Source of the DNA: Siphonodentalium dalli
Lineage: Eukaryota > Mollusca > Scaphopoda > Gadilida > Siphonodentaliidae
Assembly (NCBI GenBank): GCA_032622095.1
Contig: CP136066.1
Coordinates: 169,146,664 to 169,210,663, forward strand
Direction of reading: 5' to 3'
DNA: 64,000 bases
Shown: positions 1 to 12,271 of the stretch, piece by piece
Numbering within the stretch: the first letter of the stretch is position 1
How the letters are laid out: each line of letters starts with the position of its first letter
Made by a program: the position numbers and the translations under genes
Notes under the pieces: generated by a model
Databases searched by the model: none
What the model saw: the letters and a program-made list of their open reading frames with translations, nothing else
What the model was told of the DNA's origin: nothing

Positions 1-1536
1 TCGCGAGACCAAGTCCTGACTTGGAACACCGTGATTACTTTGGTGGTCTAGACCAGAGACCAGAAGTCAGCCGTCGATGATCAGTAATTTCCCCCGACCT
101 ATTGTCGAGAAACGTTACGTATATATTCAGTATATCATGACTAATGAAGTGGGCTAATGCGAGCATGTTTGTGTGAACATCGCTTGTGTGGAGGTAGTGA
201 GTGTGTAATTCAAAAGTCACAAACCCGTTATGAGGGTATAACTGATTTAAATACTCATATGAAGAACAGCTTAGTTCTGCACATAACACCATACAAGACT
301 TGGGGCACAGTTCCCTCACAATGAGTAGACACCATTCAAGACTGACATTGGCTACCTTGCCTGCCAATTCCTCTTGCGGACGGCATTTAGTTTGGTGTCA
401 CTGTCCACTCTTTGCCAGCCTGTTCTTCCGAAAACCCGCACATATCTGCTTATATTATAATTTACTTTAGTGCGATAATCTGCTTATAATTACCTTATTT
501 TGAGTCGATAATCAACTGACAATGAAAACATTTTAGTCACATTATCGACTCATAATGACCTCATTATAGGTTCATTATTGCGGACAATGACACAAAGACT
601 CATACGAAGAACATCTTAGTTCTGCACATAGCACCATACACCATGCACTATTCCCACATAATGAGTAGATCCTGTTTCCATGACTGCCACGAGACAACAT
701 TGCCTGCCAGTTCGTCTTGCAGTACAGAGGAACGTCATTTCGTTTGGTGTCACTGTCCACTTCTGTGTAGACTTCTTCATCCCTTTGGTGACATATGTGT
801 CAAGTAACCAGGGGAAGATTTGAAATTTGAACATGACCAAATGTCCAGCTTACGTGAACATATTCCCGCTTATAGTGAACCAAGTGATGTTGTGATATTC
901 GGAAAGTCGACTCTTCCTATTATTTAGTTAGAAAATATGCTGGTAAAATCAAAGAGATTAACTTTCGCAGCATTCTGATTACCGCATCTGAAAATATCCT
1001 CGACAGGATACAGGGGGACTTACTGTTGTCGAGGTGTTTATATACCAGTATTTCGCGTCTATATTGTCGCTTCAATCGAACTACATGTCAGCAGCGCATG
1101 GTTAACCACTTCTGTACTGAATGAATACTCCCACCCAGCTATAAAAGAGTATATTAGAATCGTGTGTTGTTCATTTGTCGGAGTAGTGTTCATGAAACAT
1201 GAACAGACGACAGACAGAAAACCAAATGATACAGGCGCAGAAGAATTCCTATTCCATGGCGTGAAATGTTCAGATAACAAGTTCAATTAATGACATATGG
1301 TCGATGAGAATTTGGTATAGACAGGTTTAATTTAGATGCAATTGAGGATTCAAAACTTGATGTCCCCTAAACCAGGGACTAATGTGACTTAAAACCTATG
1401 TCCCGATCCACTATCAGTGTTTATGTTTTTAAAACTATTTTAAGCAAGTTATGTGGTCTCAGTTTCCGCATACTTTTGTTCGTATGATGTTTTAATAATC
1501 GACTTGATATAAAAACAATACTTACACAATAATGAC
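1..1536. other. AT-rich DNA with a diverged ~350-bp tandem duplication
   Basis: The sequence around 254-410 (starting near CTCATATGAAGAACAGCTTAG) recurs diverged at about 600-760 (CTCATACGAAGAACATCTTAG), ending in the shared TTTGGTGTCACTGTCCAC. Only short open frames occur, none recognisable. I see no RNA gene or confident exon here. Confidence 0.5.
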
Positions 1537-1547
1537 TTACTTACTCA

Positions 1548-1791
1548 TCCTATCCCATCGATTTGCAAATGTGTTAGCCGGTACAGTCAAACGCGACGAA
1601 GTTACCACCTCACGATATACAACATCAAAACATGCGTATGCTATGCATGTGTGTTTATTGTGACCATATTCGTGAAAAATCAGTTGGACTGCGTTCGCGA
1701 GAATCTTCTTAACTGTAGCCGCTAAACTGCTGAACGGGCATGGCTGGTGGTCAAATGGTGTCGCCTTCCTGTACTGGGATTTAACGCACAT
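1548..1791 (-). CDS. possible internal exon, unrecognised protein
   Basis: On the minus strand a frame stays open for 84 codons and its residues look protein-like (a stretch including HEYGHNKHTCIAYACFDVVY). It ends at GATAGGATGA followed by GTAAGTAAG, a strong donor, and is preceded by ATCCCAG and AGTACAG, either of which could be an acceptor. I do not recognise the family. No neighbouring exon with matching phase was found, so this may be a chance frame. The upstream boundary is approximate. Confidence 0.28.
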
Positions 1792-2920
1792 ATTACGCGT
1801 GATTTACACAGCCTATGGCCGACTACCTACTTTAAAATGTGTTGCACAAAAATCGTGAAATTTGCTGATTTGCATTTTAGGTTGTAACCTGCTGATCAAC
1901 AGTTGTTCCAGAATGTTAGGTATACCCGTGTATATTGACAACAAAAATATCATATCGTGTCCAAGAAGTGCTGAGTTACACATTCCAGGAAGCAGTACAG
2001 CTATTTCAGTACGCACCTTGGGATAATTTCTTGACAGTCGAGCTGATCTCGTGCGACCATGAAAGCGTGAACGTTTGCCGACGATGTCCCATTCGTCAGA
2101 TAACCAATGCTTTTATCGTCGTATCCCACCAGATCACATAGCCACCTCACAACTGTTAACTCAACTTCACATCCACCTGTAGAAAATCGAACACAACATA
2201 TATGCGTGGTTTGTTTCTTATATTATAAGCCTCGTTCTGATAAGTCAGTAGCCTGTGTCACCATGGACATGTTGACGTCGTTTTGTTGTACTCTTCTGGG
2301 TTATAACATAACAATGCCACACAAAGCAAAATCGCTCACAATGTCACCTAAGTCCTGTAATTTCGAGTTGGGATATCCAACTACTATGAACTACATTATT
2401 AAGGAACGCGTAGTAACTAAGAAATTAAATCCCCTGCGTTATATTCTCGACTTTGTAAAGTTCCCTGTCATAGCATCCAAAAATTCACAGGTTTTGTACT
2501 TGTGGAATATGGTCTCTTCGGGCGTTAGCCAGAGTAGAGATTCATGACATGATCTACATTCCTCGTCATTTATGTCGAGGTATTTGTTTATTTTGTTTTT
2601 GGTGGGAAATCAAAGAGGAATTTTAAATGGCTTACCGGGAGCAGTTTCCATCATGACGGCACTTTTTGGCACAAGTTTTGATAGAGCTGCGCCGATTGAT
2701 GATATGTGAGTTTGTGAATTGGCCACCATCCTGAAGTTGCTACCACTCAGCAAATTCGGACCTGGAATATGTGCTAAATTTTGTCACATCGTCACCGTGT
2801 ATTGTTTTCAGTAAAGAAATGACTGATATGATGATGATATTATAAATGCTTAAAGCAATCACGTTGATATTTTAATCTAACTTTACAATATTCAAGAGTT
2901 ATTATTCATCGTTAGACTTC
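1792..2920. other. intergenic or intronic DNA, no supported gene
   Basis: A 146-codon plus-strand frame runs from 2107 to 2547, but it shows no recognisable motif, has low-complexity composition and no splice context I trust. Otherwise I see nothing in this stretch. Confidence 0.4.
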
Positions 2921-3444
2921 TTAAAGGCACGGGCGGCGTTCGTTGCAGAGATATTCATATCTGTTCAAATCGCCATCAACAGAAGGAATATTAAAATATA
3001 TATAGTTTTGTTCATATGCCAAACATAATCAGCGCGTAAATATTATATTGCCAAGACGTACGATGGTGTACGTAAACAAGAACCTGCTAGTGTTACATAA
3101 GTTTTGCTTCTGTTTACATAACACAGCGCAATTATATTGGTTAATCACAAACAAATGATATAAACATTGTTTATTATTTCCATATCAGGTAAACAGCAAC
3201 AAACAACGCTCTTTGTGTTTACCATATCCGGATCTAAACAAAAGCCAGGTTCTGTAACGTTTTTTTGCGTTTGTTTACATAACAAATGAAAACCGTTGAC
3301 AATAACATACTGTTTATGCCATATTTCTGATTGCTATAAGAACAAAGTATGTCTATATTTTACTATTCTTTCTGTTTATGGCGGTTTTGACGGAGCTGAA
3401 TATTTTAACAGCATACCCACCACCAACGCCGCCCGTATCTTTAA
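2921..3444. mobile_element. TTAA-flanked MITE, family M1, copy 1
   Basis: A non-autonomous element bounded by TTAA on both sides. The ends are inverted: TTAAAGGCACGGGCGGCGTT on the left, and the complement of AACGCCGCCCGTATCTTTAA on the right. The inverted similarity continues inward for about 80 bases (left CCATCAACAGAAGGAATATT, right complement CCATAAACAGAAAGAATA). The interior is AT-rich with repeated TTTGTTTACATAACA motifs and has no coding capacity. TTAA targets are typical of piggyBac-like transposases, so that superfamily is a guess. Two more copies lie at about 49.5 and 56.8 kb. Confidence 0.75.
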
Positions 3445-3807
3445 ATGTTATATATATCGTTATCCTTTCTGCAAATAATTTTCGTTGGTTGTTTACAGCC
3501 ACAACTATAACCATGTTCTTTCGTTCCGCGACTTGGTTGAACATAAACCGTCAGTATCACAACATGATACATGAATATGTATACCGCCAATCAACAGCAA
3601 TAGCTTAGAAACTAAAACACTAAAACAAAAATGTCGTACCTCGTGACTTGTTTGTTATGAATACCAATATAATTTTTGCGAACTATTTCTCATCAATCAG
3701 GAAAATATCTATATGAAAGTTTTTCTCATTTAGCAACTGTGGTATAAGATACATCGGCCCTTCCCATAAGTGTAATGCGCTCCGCTTATCCCCTCACTGC
3801 ACTGCCC

Positions 3808-4171
3808 TTAAAGGGGTACTGTACACTATGTCAGACAATTTTAATGAATTTTTGGGACCATCTCCTTTTATACTCAACAGAACATATCCAACAAATGAAT
3901 GAATTTGAGCCATGAATGAGTGCAAAATACATTCATTTACCATATGAACGATACAAAAAACATGGTAATTATAACGAAAATGAATTTATGACTCCAGCCA
4001 TAAATTCCTTTTCATTATAATTACCACGTTGTTTGCATTGTTTATAGAGCACATGGGTGAATTTTGCACAAATCTCTTGCTCAAATTCATTCATTTGTTG
4101 CATATATTCTATTGAGTATTAAAGAAGATTGTCCCATAAATGTCCTGAATTAGTGAACAGTCCCCCTTTAA
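3808..4171. mobile_element. foldback MITE, family M2, copy 1
   Basis: A 364-bp element that is almost one long palindrome. It starts TTAAAGGGGTACTGTACAC and ends with the complement of that motif (GTGAACAGTCCCCCTTTAA). Both arms carry the ATATATTCTGTTGAGTAT and ACATGGTAATTATAA blocks in opposite orientation. There is no coding capacity. Related copies lie near 11.96, 54.25 and 57.34 kb. Confidence 0.75.
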
Positions 4172-5290
4172 CATCGCTCGGAAATAGACAAAATTAGCCA
4201 ATTTATCCGAGCAATTACATCGATATCGTCCGGATATATCGGCGAATGATTCCTCTTTCAAGTAATACCATAGACGCCCCACAATTTCATTTCTATCCAT
4301 AGCATTTAATAAACCGAATATTGTCTCACAAGAGAGTCAACAATAAGAGTCGATCTGACCTAAATGTAAACAAATCCGACTGTGATGAAAATCTACCCCT
4401 ACCAAACCTTCTAAATAAAAATTCGATGAAAAACCAGTTAACAAGAAAACAATAGTCAGAAATGGTAACGCCATCAATATCATATTATTAGGCACATATT
4501 TAAATTATAATATAAAATATATTGGTTTCATGAATGCACAACCTCAGAAAACCTTTAAAAAAACTAATCTTATCACTACGAGTTACTCATGCACCACACC
4601 AGAAAGCCTCTAAATGCGGACCAAAATATCTACTAATCAGATTACGTACACACCCGATACTTCGCAATACGACATTTAGAGTACAATCCAACTGAGACAT
4701 ACTTCATCGGCAAGGTTAGCTGATATATGATGCATTGTGTTCCCGTACTAAAATACGAGAAATTTTCGAGTCTATAACACACATACATACATACATACAT
4801 ACATACAAACAGACAGAAGTTCCAAAATATATAATAGATGTTACTATCTGACTATAATATAGTATACGGCATATAGCATATATGCGACGTCAGACATTGT
4901 TGATTATTCCTTTCTTATCGAAGTTTACGTTACCTGTTTACCGTCGTACTTCTTTTTTTATTAGTCGTAATATTTGGCATAAAATTATTCGCAGAAAGGA
5001 TAACGATATATATAACATTTAAAGATAGGGCGGCGTATATACGGTTAAAACAGTTTGTTTACCGAAATAACTCGCATCGCTTGAAACCCGAAATGTGTTG
5101 TTCTGCGAGATATCCCCATAGTCCCATTGACACCGCCACATCAGCATCAGCATGGCAGTATACTCACATAGGGCGTAATAATGTATGTGTATATATATAT
5201 ATATATCAGTGACTCCAAGCTATTGAAAAGGCAAGATGTGCCGAAACCGGTATAGCTGTTTGTACATACATGTAAAATAAATATTCAACA
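4172..5290. other. AT-rich spacer with an inverted copy of M1 flanking sequence
   Basis: No gene is supported. The segment near 4983-5035 (GCAGAAAGGATAACGATATA, then ATTTAAAGATAGGGCGGCG) is the inverted counterpart of the end of MITE M1 and its flank at about 3428-3475. That suggests an older, larger inverted repeat. Confidence 0.45.
4783..4806. repeat. (CATA)n microsatellite
   Basis: Six or so uninterrupted CATA units followed by CAAACAGACAGA. Confidence 0.85.
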
Positions 5291-8200
5291 ACTAGCAGGG
5301 TTACCCGGCGTTGCCCAGGTTAATGCGATGAGAAACCCTCTGTATGCTGTGGATATTTGTTGGGGATAGAGAATGCTCTTGCTTAAAAGTGTTATACGTT
5401 TTCTCATAAATTGTATATTCAAATAGCATCATAAAACATGATTATTACAGTCATTGGATATAAGTAGAGGCTCACCTTGTCAATTGACATTCTGTTTGTC
5501 GCGATTAATCCGTTCCAACAATAATGAAGTATGTATTTATTTACAACTGCGTATACATTAGACGTGATAACATGATACGTGAACATCATAAACACATTAG
5601 TTCGATAAAAGATGATAATTGGGTTTTAAATATTGAGATGTATCAATCAATTTAGTGGGTTGGACTAAGTTATCGAGGACACCTGGCTATCTCCATGAAG
5701 ATAGATGTTTAAAATAAATTTCCAGGTGCTCCTCTGTTCATGGTGCTATATATTGGCTAAATATTCCCAGTTTAAACGAAATGTTGATGCGCATAAATAT
5801 TAGCTACATGTGACAGGCACAGAGCGAGATTTTGAGTTGTTTATGTCAGTCGAGGAGTCTGTTATAAAACCCTTGTCAGATGTGCAGTATTGGGAGGATC
5901 CTGAAAAGTCTTATGCTACTAACTGCATTTTCTTGTATATCAGAAGAAACTATATTTGACTGCACACTGTGACCACTATTTTTGAACAGCCCTTCCATAT
6001 CTCTTGACAAATTGTAACTTTTGTGTGGAAACTGTATTGAATGGAACAGACTCAATTTTGTTATTATATATATGCAATCCTCTGACGGTTCGAGGTCTCT
6101 CAGTTTGCACGAATACATGTATCTCTTCAATATAATGATAAATATACGTTTAATGCTTCTTCTATGTATCTCTTTTTGCTAGCTCATTTTGTGAATGCCC
6201 CGATTGCTACTCCCATATAAATATGACAGTTAAGAAGATATAATTGTTCAAGTGACTTTAGTGGGTCACCATATGTCGGGATTGTGAAATGTGAACGTTC
6301 AAAACTACTTAAAATGGTATGGAGATGGCCTGGGTGACTGTATATAACTTATATGTGGATAAAGGCGAATAGCAATCTTATCAATGATAGTGCATATCCG
6401 CTCGCCATCCGCGACGCAAACGACACCAAATGTGATTTAATTCATGGTATATCATTAGAGAAAAACGTGTATGAATTCGGTGGAAATTGGTGCCAAATAA
6501 ATTTGTACCAGCGTTTCCTCTTTTGACATATTTAAACCACTCCCATTAAACTCATGGATGCATGCTATACTGGAGATGATTATATATATATGTTTGGTGG
6601 TAATCAGCAACTAAACAAATTCTGAGAAGAGTTATGACCCATATCTCTCACCCAACCGGCAGCAATTTGACGTCTTTAAATCACACGATGATATTCCTCG
6701 TACCATAGAGAAGAATAATATATCAATTTGGTGGAAATCTGGGCTAAAAATAGTTTATTAAATCAATTGTTGATGCAACGTTGACTCGAACAACGCCATA
6801 TTGCGAAGGTGATTATGTATTCGTTTGGTGGAAATCGGCGACAAAATTATTTCACGATATATTTTTAATTTTTCCGACCTCCTCCTTTTCTTCCCCTGAC
6901 ACCAACAGCGTCATGTTATAAAATTTTTACCCGCACCGTTATCTTCCTTGATAACATTACCCCTCTTAGAACGCATTGGTGCCATCTCGATTGCACCGCG
7001 TGAAGTTATATATAGAACGCACACAGACAGACAGAAAGACAGACATACAGACAGACAGCACGATTTGATTTCTTGTATCATTTGAGAAGAACGTGTCTGA
7101 ATTTAATGGTAATTAGTACTAACAATATTTTGTATCAGTCGTGGTGACCCTCCCGTCCCTATTTCAGTCTCAAGCTGCACACACTAAGACTCATTAGAGA
7201 TTAGAGATGCATATATATGAATTTGGTGAAAATTGGCGAGTATACAAATTCGTATCAAATTTAAGGTCCCCCATATCTCTCACACATAGGGCACAAATTT
7301 GGAGTATCAAAACGACACGATAAGATTCCTCGTATCACAGAGAAGTATATGTATCAATCTTGTGGAAATCGGCACTAAACATATAGATATAATTTGTTGT
7401 GTCCCTCTCATCTCTATAAACCACTGACTCGAATGGCCTAACCTATGACATCCTTGAACCACACGATTATACTCCTGATATCATGGAGATGATTGTTTAT
7501 AAGTTTGGTGATAATCGGCGACTAAACGATTTTTTTTATCAAATTTGGTGCCAATCCACCCCCCCCATCTCTCAAACAAACAGCACCAATATGGCGTCTT
7601 TAATTCACACGATTATATTCCTCGTATCTTAGATAAGAACGTGTATCAATTTTTGTGGAAATTGGCGCAAAAAAATTGTGCATCAATTTTGGTGCCCCTG
7701 TCCCTTTCAATGCAACCCTGACTCGAATGAGGCCACATTTGACAGATATAAGCAACACTAATAGACTCCTCATACCATGGGGATGATTTTGTATAAGTGC
7801 GGTGGCAATCGGCGACTAAACCAATTATTATCAAATTTAGTGCCCACCCCCTCCCAATCTCTCAACCAAAAGACAACAATTGTTTTGTTTTTTTTCATAT
7901 CATGGGTTTGGCGTTGTTAAATCGCACAATTAGATTCCTTATATCATGAAGAAGAATATATATCAATTTGGTGGAGATCTGCGCTGAAATCAGTTTTTCA
8001 ATTTTGGTGCCCCTCTCCCCTTCCGTGCATCCCTGACTCGAACGACGCCACTTTTAAACCACACCATTGGTTTTTTTCATATCATGGGGATGATTATATA
8101 TAAGTTTGGTGGAAATCGGCGACAGTAAAAAAATCTGCCCCTCCCCCTTCGGGGCACCCCTGACGCGAGCGGCGCGACTTTTGCCATATTTAAACCACAC

Positions 8201-8455
8201 CATTAGATTCATATCATGGGGATTATTATATATAAGTTTGGTGGCAATCGGCGACAATTTTTGTTCTGCCCCTCCCCCGTTTCTGCCCCTGACAACAACG
8301 GCGTCACTTTAGAAAATTCTTACCCCGACCATTATCTTTCTCGTAAAAAGCTACTCCTAGTAGACGCCTTTGGCATCATCTAGATGGTCCCCTGTGAATT
8401 TCTATAGAACACAGACAGACAGACAGACAGACATACAGACAGACAGACAGACATT
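5291..8455. repeat. degenerate repeat block with ~145-bp tandem units and ACAG-rich tails
   Basis: The block opens with ACTAGCAGGGTTACCCGGCG and closes in (ACAG)n at 8405-8452, with another ACAG-rich tract at 7020-7060. Between about 6.4 and 8.3 kb I count 13 imperfect units, each carrying a variant of TTTGGTGGAAATCGGCGAC. They sit near 6478, 6590, 6730, 6826, 7095, 7220, 7350, 7500, 7650, 7795, 7965, 8104 and 8235. Two unit types tend to alternate: one has AGAAGAA...TATCAATTTGGTGG, the other GATGATTATATATAAGTTTGGTGG. There is no coding capacity. The block may be an amplified retroposon or non-autonomous element. Confidence 0.65.
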
Positions 8456-8559
8456 CGCAAATATAGATATAGATGAACGGATACCTTTCTTAATTTTCAA
8501 ACTATTCCATTCTTCGCGTCAGCAGTCACCTACCTCAGAGGAGAGTTTCTTCATTATTT

Positions 8560-8560
<1 letters not shown>

Positions 8561-8617
<57 letters not shown>
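8561..8617. repeat. (AT)n microsatellite
   Basis: An uninterrupted AT dinucleotide run of nearly 60 bases. Confidence 0.95.
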
Positions 8618-8619
<2 letters not shown>

Positions 8620-8806
8620 CTCTCTCAATGTTGACTTATGGGCTAATAATTTATTTAAGCATACAAACCGACACATCGCCAGTAACATGTTTGTATACAA
8701 GTACATAAGCGAAGAAATATGTTATTAATTTTGAAATATTTCTTTTTAACCTGGATTATGAAGCTGAGTGCGTTAATTGGTTAGAATATAAGCATGCACG
8801 GCGATA

Positions 8807-8886
8807 TTATTTGATATTATGCTGACGAGGTAATAAAGTCGCCTTTTTGGCATTCTCTGCGTTTACGGCATCGATGGCAGTTCCTC
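8807..8886 (-). CDS. possible terminal exon of the 12.4-kb hidden gene
   Basis: On the minus strand, after an AG at 8888-8887, a frame of two bases plus 25 codons and a TAA can be read (GTAIDAVNAENAKK near its start). Its two-base start phase fits the one-base overhang left by the exon at 10573-10478. The DNA is more GC-rich than its flanks. The acceptor has a poor pyrimidine tract and a phase fit occurs by chance one time in three, so this is weak. Confidence 0.2.
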
Positions 8887-8887
8887 C

Positions 8888-9454
8888 TATGTTTTCGTTT
8901 AACTCATGTGTTGTTGTTTTGTTGTTATTCGCGTATATTTGTTTAAAATTACTTCATGGACCCGCGATGCATAGCCACAGTTAAAAATTAACCTCAACCG
9001 AAAATTGACGTGGTTCCAGTGTCTTCGTCCATCGTTGTAAAAGCCGAAATTAGCCGATCAGCCGCAGCCGAATCGCACCATATTAGACACATTTCGCATA
9101 ATGAACGACAACAGATAATTATTACGAACAGCTATGTGTATTCGTAATTTTTCGTACGGTCCAAAAAACCTTTTCCCATAAATAACGACCACGAGTCCGT
9201 TTATGAGACAATCGAGCTCTTCACTCGCAGTAAGGTGATTACCGTTCCTCGTGTCGTGATTATTCTGTACTTAATTATGCTGTTATCAGGTCATAGCTTA
9301 GCGCTATGTGTTTCCCAAGTGTTTCATGTATCACGATGACGAATGATTTGATTGCCATTATTACATGTCGATAAACATTAAGGCCACTGGCGTTCAAAAT
9401 TGAGGAGCTGAGAAACAATCGCGAACTTATTATTATATGCTGTATTTGTGAGTT
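8888..9454. other. spacer, nothing recognised
   Basis: AT-rich DNA with many short inverted motifs. I see no gene, RNA or transposon end here. Confidence 0.4.
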
Positions 9455-9669
9455 ACAGTAATGCCCTAAGTAATCTACCTCTTAACCAAAGCAGAATTAT
9501 GGGTAACTTTTCAGGATTTAGTCGGAAATATGGCTTTTTGCCATTCATCGGAAAGCTCTCCCCGAGAGTTTTCCGATGAATGGCAACAAGCCATATTTCC
9601 CACTAAATCCTTAAAAGTTACCCATAATTCTGCTTTGGTTAAGAGATCGATTACTTGAGGCATTACTGT
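9455..9669. repeat. 215-bp near-perfect palindrome
   Basis: The left arm from ACAGTAATGCCCTAAGTAATC to AAAGCTCTCC is matched by an inverted right arm from CCGAGAGTTTTCC to GATTACTTGAGGCATTACTGT. There are only a few mismatches over about 107 bases per arm and almost no loop. It could be a foldback MITE or a local inverted duplication. A minus-strand frame crosses it, but that frame is simply the palindrome read through. Confidence 0.85.
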
Positions 9670-10160
9670 CTGTTGCAAATCCAAAGAACGTAATCGTAAC
9701 AACGAATATGGAAAAACGATAACGAATAGAATGTACACTTGTCACAGTCTAGTGACGTAGTACCCTATTCGTGATAAGTATATGTTGTCGTTCATTATGA
9801 GAAAGGTGTCTATTATTTGACTACATTGTTTATTGCATAAATAGAGACAATATTTTAGATTTGTAAATGCTATGTGCACTATATGCACAGTCTTTATCTA
9901 ATATAAATATAACACTATCGGGTCTGTATGAAATTTAGCGAGCTTAATATCGCAATATTTTGCGTTCAATAATAAGCGCGACAGATTTATGGGTATTGCG
10001 CTATAATCGCGCCTTTTTCGAAATTAAGCGCGCTCAATATCGCAATAAAGGCGCGCCTCAATATACCACTTCTTCTGACTGGTACTGTATGCCGCGCCGC
10101 AATTGTTGTGTGGAAGAGCATTCAGCGCAGAAATGTTTTAGTACATCTGTACATGTAGTT
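9670..10160. other. spacer with GCGC-rich short repeats
   Basis: The stretch 9930-10060 repeats variants of AATATCGCAATA and AAGCGCG several times. No gene is supported. Confidence 0.4.
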
Positions 10161-10211
10161 TGTGTGTGTGAGGGTGTGTGTGTGAGGGAGGGGCTGTGTG
10201 TGTGTGTGAGG

Positions 10212-10259
<48 letters not shown>

Positions 10260-10268
10260 GTGTGTGAG

Positions 10269-10352
<84 letters not shown>
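10161..10352. repeat. compound (GT)n-(CT)n microsatellite
   Basis: GT repeats interrupted by GAGGG run to about 10300 and switch directly to CT repeats up to 10352. Open frames on both strands here are artefacts of the repeat. Confidence 0.95.
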
Positions 10353-10354
<2 letters not shown>

Positions 10355-10477
10355 CCAAAGTACGATTGAAGTGGCATAATTCATTGTTTTAAGTGAGCTA
10401 AAATTGAAGCGCTCATTTGGTTTGATCCGTGCACACGGTTCTCGGCATGATAAACAGACAAATCGTATACACCATAC

Positions 10478-10573
10478 CTGTTTTCACCACCAGTCTGTCG
10501 AAGATTTCGATAACTTCGGCCAACGGCTTTCTTTCCTCGACATGTTCGATAACAATTTCACCGAAAGACTGAT
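10478..10573 (-). CDS. exon 2 of a hidden minus-strand gene
   Basis: A 96-bp exon with a good acceptor (CTCTCCTTCCAG) and donor (GTATGG). It reads two bases, 31 codons and one base. The peptide includes QSFGEIVIEHVEERKPLAEV, an acidic, helix-like sequence. The two bases combine with the single G left by the exon at 12449-12272 to make GAT, so the two exons join in frame across a 1.7-kb intron. I do not recognise the protein. Its length, splice sites and phase match are the evidence; no domain assignment is possible. Confidence 0.55.
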
Positions 10574-11955
10574 CTGGAAGGAGAGAGAAAGCCTATTGTT
10601 TCTCACATCAACACGAGCTACGACAAAAGGGTGACTATTACGATGAGATTGTCCTTCCCACTCAATCAATTCACAGTAAAAATATATTCGGTCCGAAACA
10701 TTCGTGATGTCCTGGCTAGTAATAAGAGAACAGAATAAAAGCGAATATAATGGTTCTGAAAACGCATTCAATTAACGTGGATTGAACAGCCCGTACACGC
10801 ATGTCATCCCATATGGACCCCTATCTCAAATTTTACAAGGGAATATCCGAGCCGACATGCACGTGCACGATATACACACGCCTTCAATCGAAGGCTTGTT
10901 TGGTTGTTTTACTTGATCATATATAGACAATGTTTAGCTAAATATTGTGTATATCGTCAAGTAAAACAATCGTACAAGTCTAATGTGAACCAAAGCATTC
11001 TATCGACAGCGAATATCATAGCAGTAACGAAGAAGAGCTTTGTCGCAACTCGTGGGCCAAAGGAACGCAGAAGAGAAATAATATACATGTACGTAGCTCC
11101 ACCAGTGGCGGCACGATAAAGCTGATAACAAGTGCTGCAATATCGGAGAACCAACACGCGGCAAAGAAACCACATACACATTAATCTTCTGGTGAAATGA
11201 TATATAGTGCTAAAGAACACAAACATAGTTTTGAGTCCTTCGGTCGGCATTATATACAGAAATCCGGAACTCAATTAATTCAAGTGTTTCATATCCAGCT
11301 ATCGATGTCTAGGGACATCATTTTCAGAGCATAAGTTAGAAAGGTCATATAATACACATGAGCATATTCAATTCCACACAACTTATATCTTCATCACCTC
11401 TCGATAACGATTGAAGCTACAGTAAATGTTTCTATAAAGTATTCTTGATAATCCTACTCGTGCGAACCAGCGATTAAGCAATAGTAAATCACGAGATTTG
11501 GGGAATAACACATGTTCACACTTGACTTTGTAAGCCAGTGCATTATCGAATATGTGTTAGTTTCGCTATGGGACACTCCCATTTATAAAATAATGCATTG
11601 GCACATGGTCCTAATGCTGCACAAGCGCAGTTCCCGTTATGAAGGGGTTAACGCGTGTGAACAGTGTCTAAAACGATCAAGCCATTGTATAGGCCTAATT
11701 AGTTGACTTCGAATAAATATATACTATGAATTGCTGAGAATTAAAGAGATACTTACGCCAATTTCAATACATTCCCGATAATAACAACGATCTAATATCG
11801 ACAATATATTTCTGAATGTCATCGAGGTGGGTTGATGATGTGGGATCATGCAGTGGGTTCATGAAGAGGGTTCATGAAGTGGGTTCATAGAGTGGGTTCG
11901 TGAAATGTGTTCAAGTGATATAACACACACAAATCTGTAAAACGACTCATCATCA
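10574..11955. other. intron of the hidden gene; no further feature
   Basis: Short frames only. Around 11830-11910 GGGTTCATGA-like units repeat four or five times (GTGGGTTCATGAAGAGGGTTC), a small local tandem repeat. Confidence 0.4.
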
Positions 11956-12197
11956 ACAAATTAATTAATGATATTATTGAATTTGAGCCATGGACTAGTG
12001 CACAATACACTTGTGTGCTCTATGAACGATACAAACAACATGATAATTATAATGAAAATGAGTTAATGAATCGAACCATAAACTAATTTTCATATAGTAC
12101 ATGAGTGTATTGTGCATTTATTCCCCGCACAAATTAATTAATTTGTTGCATTCTGTTCAGTATAGTGGATTTCTGTATACATGTAGTTCCCCTTTAA
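11956..12197. mobile_element. foldback MITE, family M2, diverged copy 2
   Basis: It shares the central blocks of the 3808-4171 element (ATTTGAGCCATGGACTAGTG, CATGATAATTATAATGAAAATGAG, and the end TTCCCCTTTAA). The left end is lost. It lies in the intron of the hidden gene. Confidence 0.65.
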
Positions 12198-12271
12198 GTC
12201 GTATGAGATGAAAAATAAGGCAATAACGAAACGATAAACAAACTTCAAATAAATACGACGTTAGTTTTTAC

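Noticed and set aside
2107-2547. 146-codon plus-strand frame as a gene
   Set aside because: No recognisable motif, no splice context, composition like its flanks.
9960-10384. Open frames of 78-139 codons on both strands
   Set aside because: They are produced by the GT and CT microsatellites and encode only dipeptide repeats.
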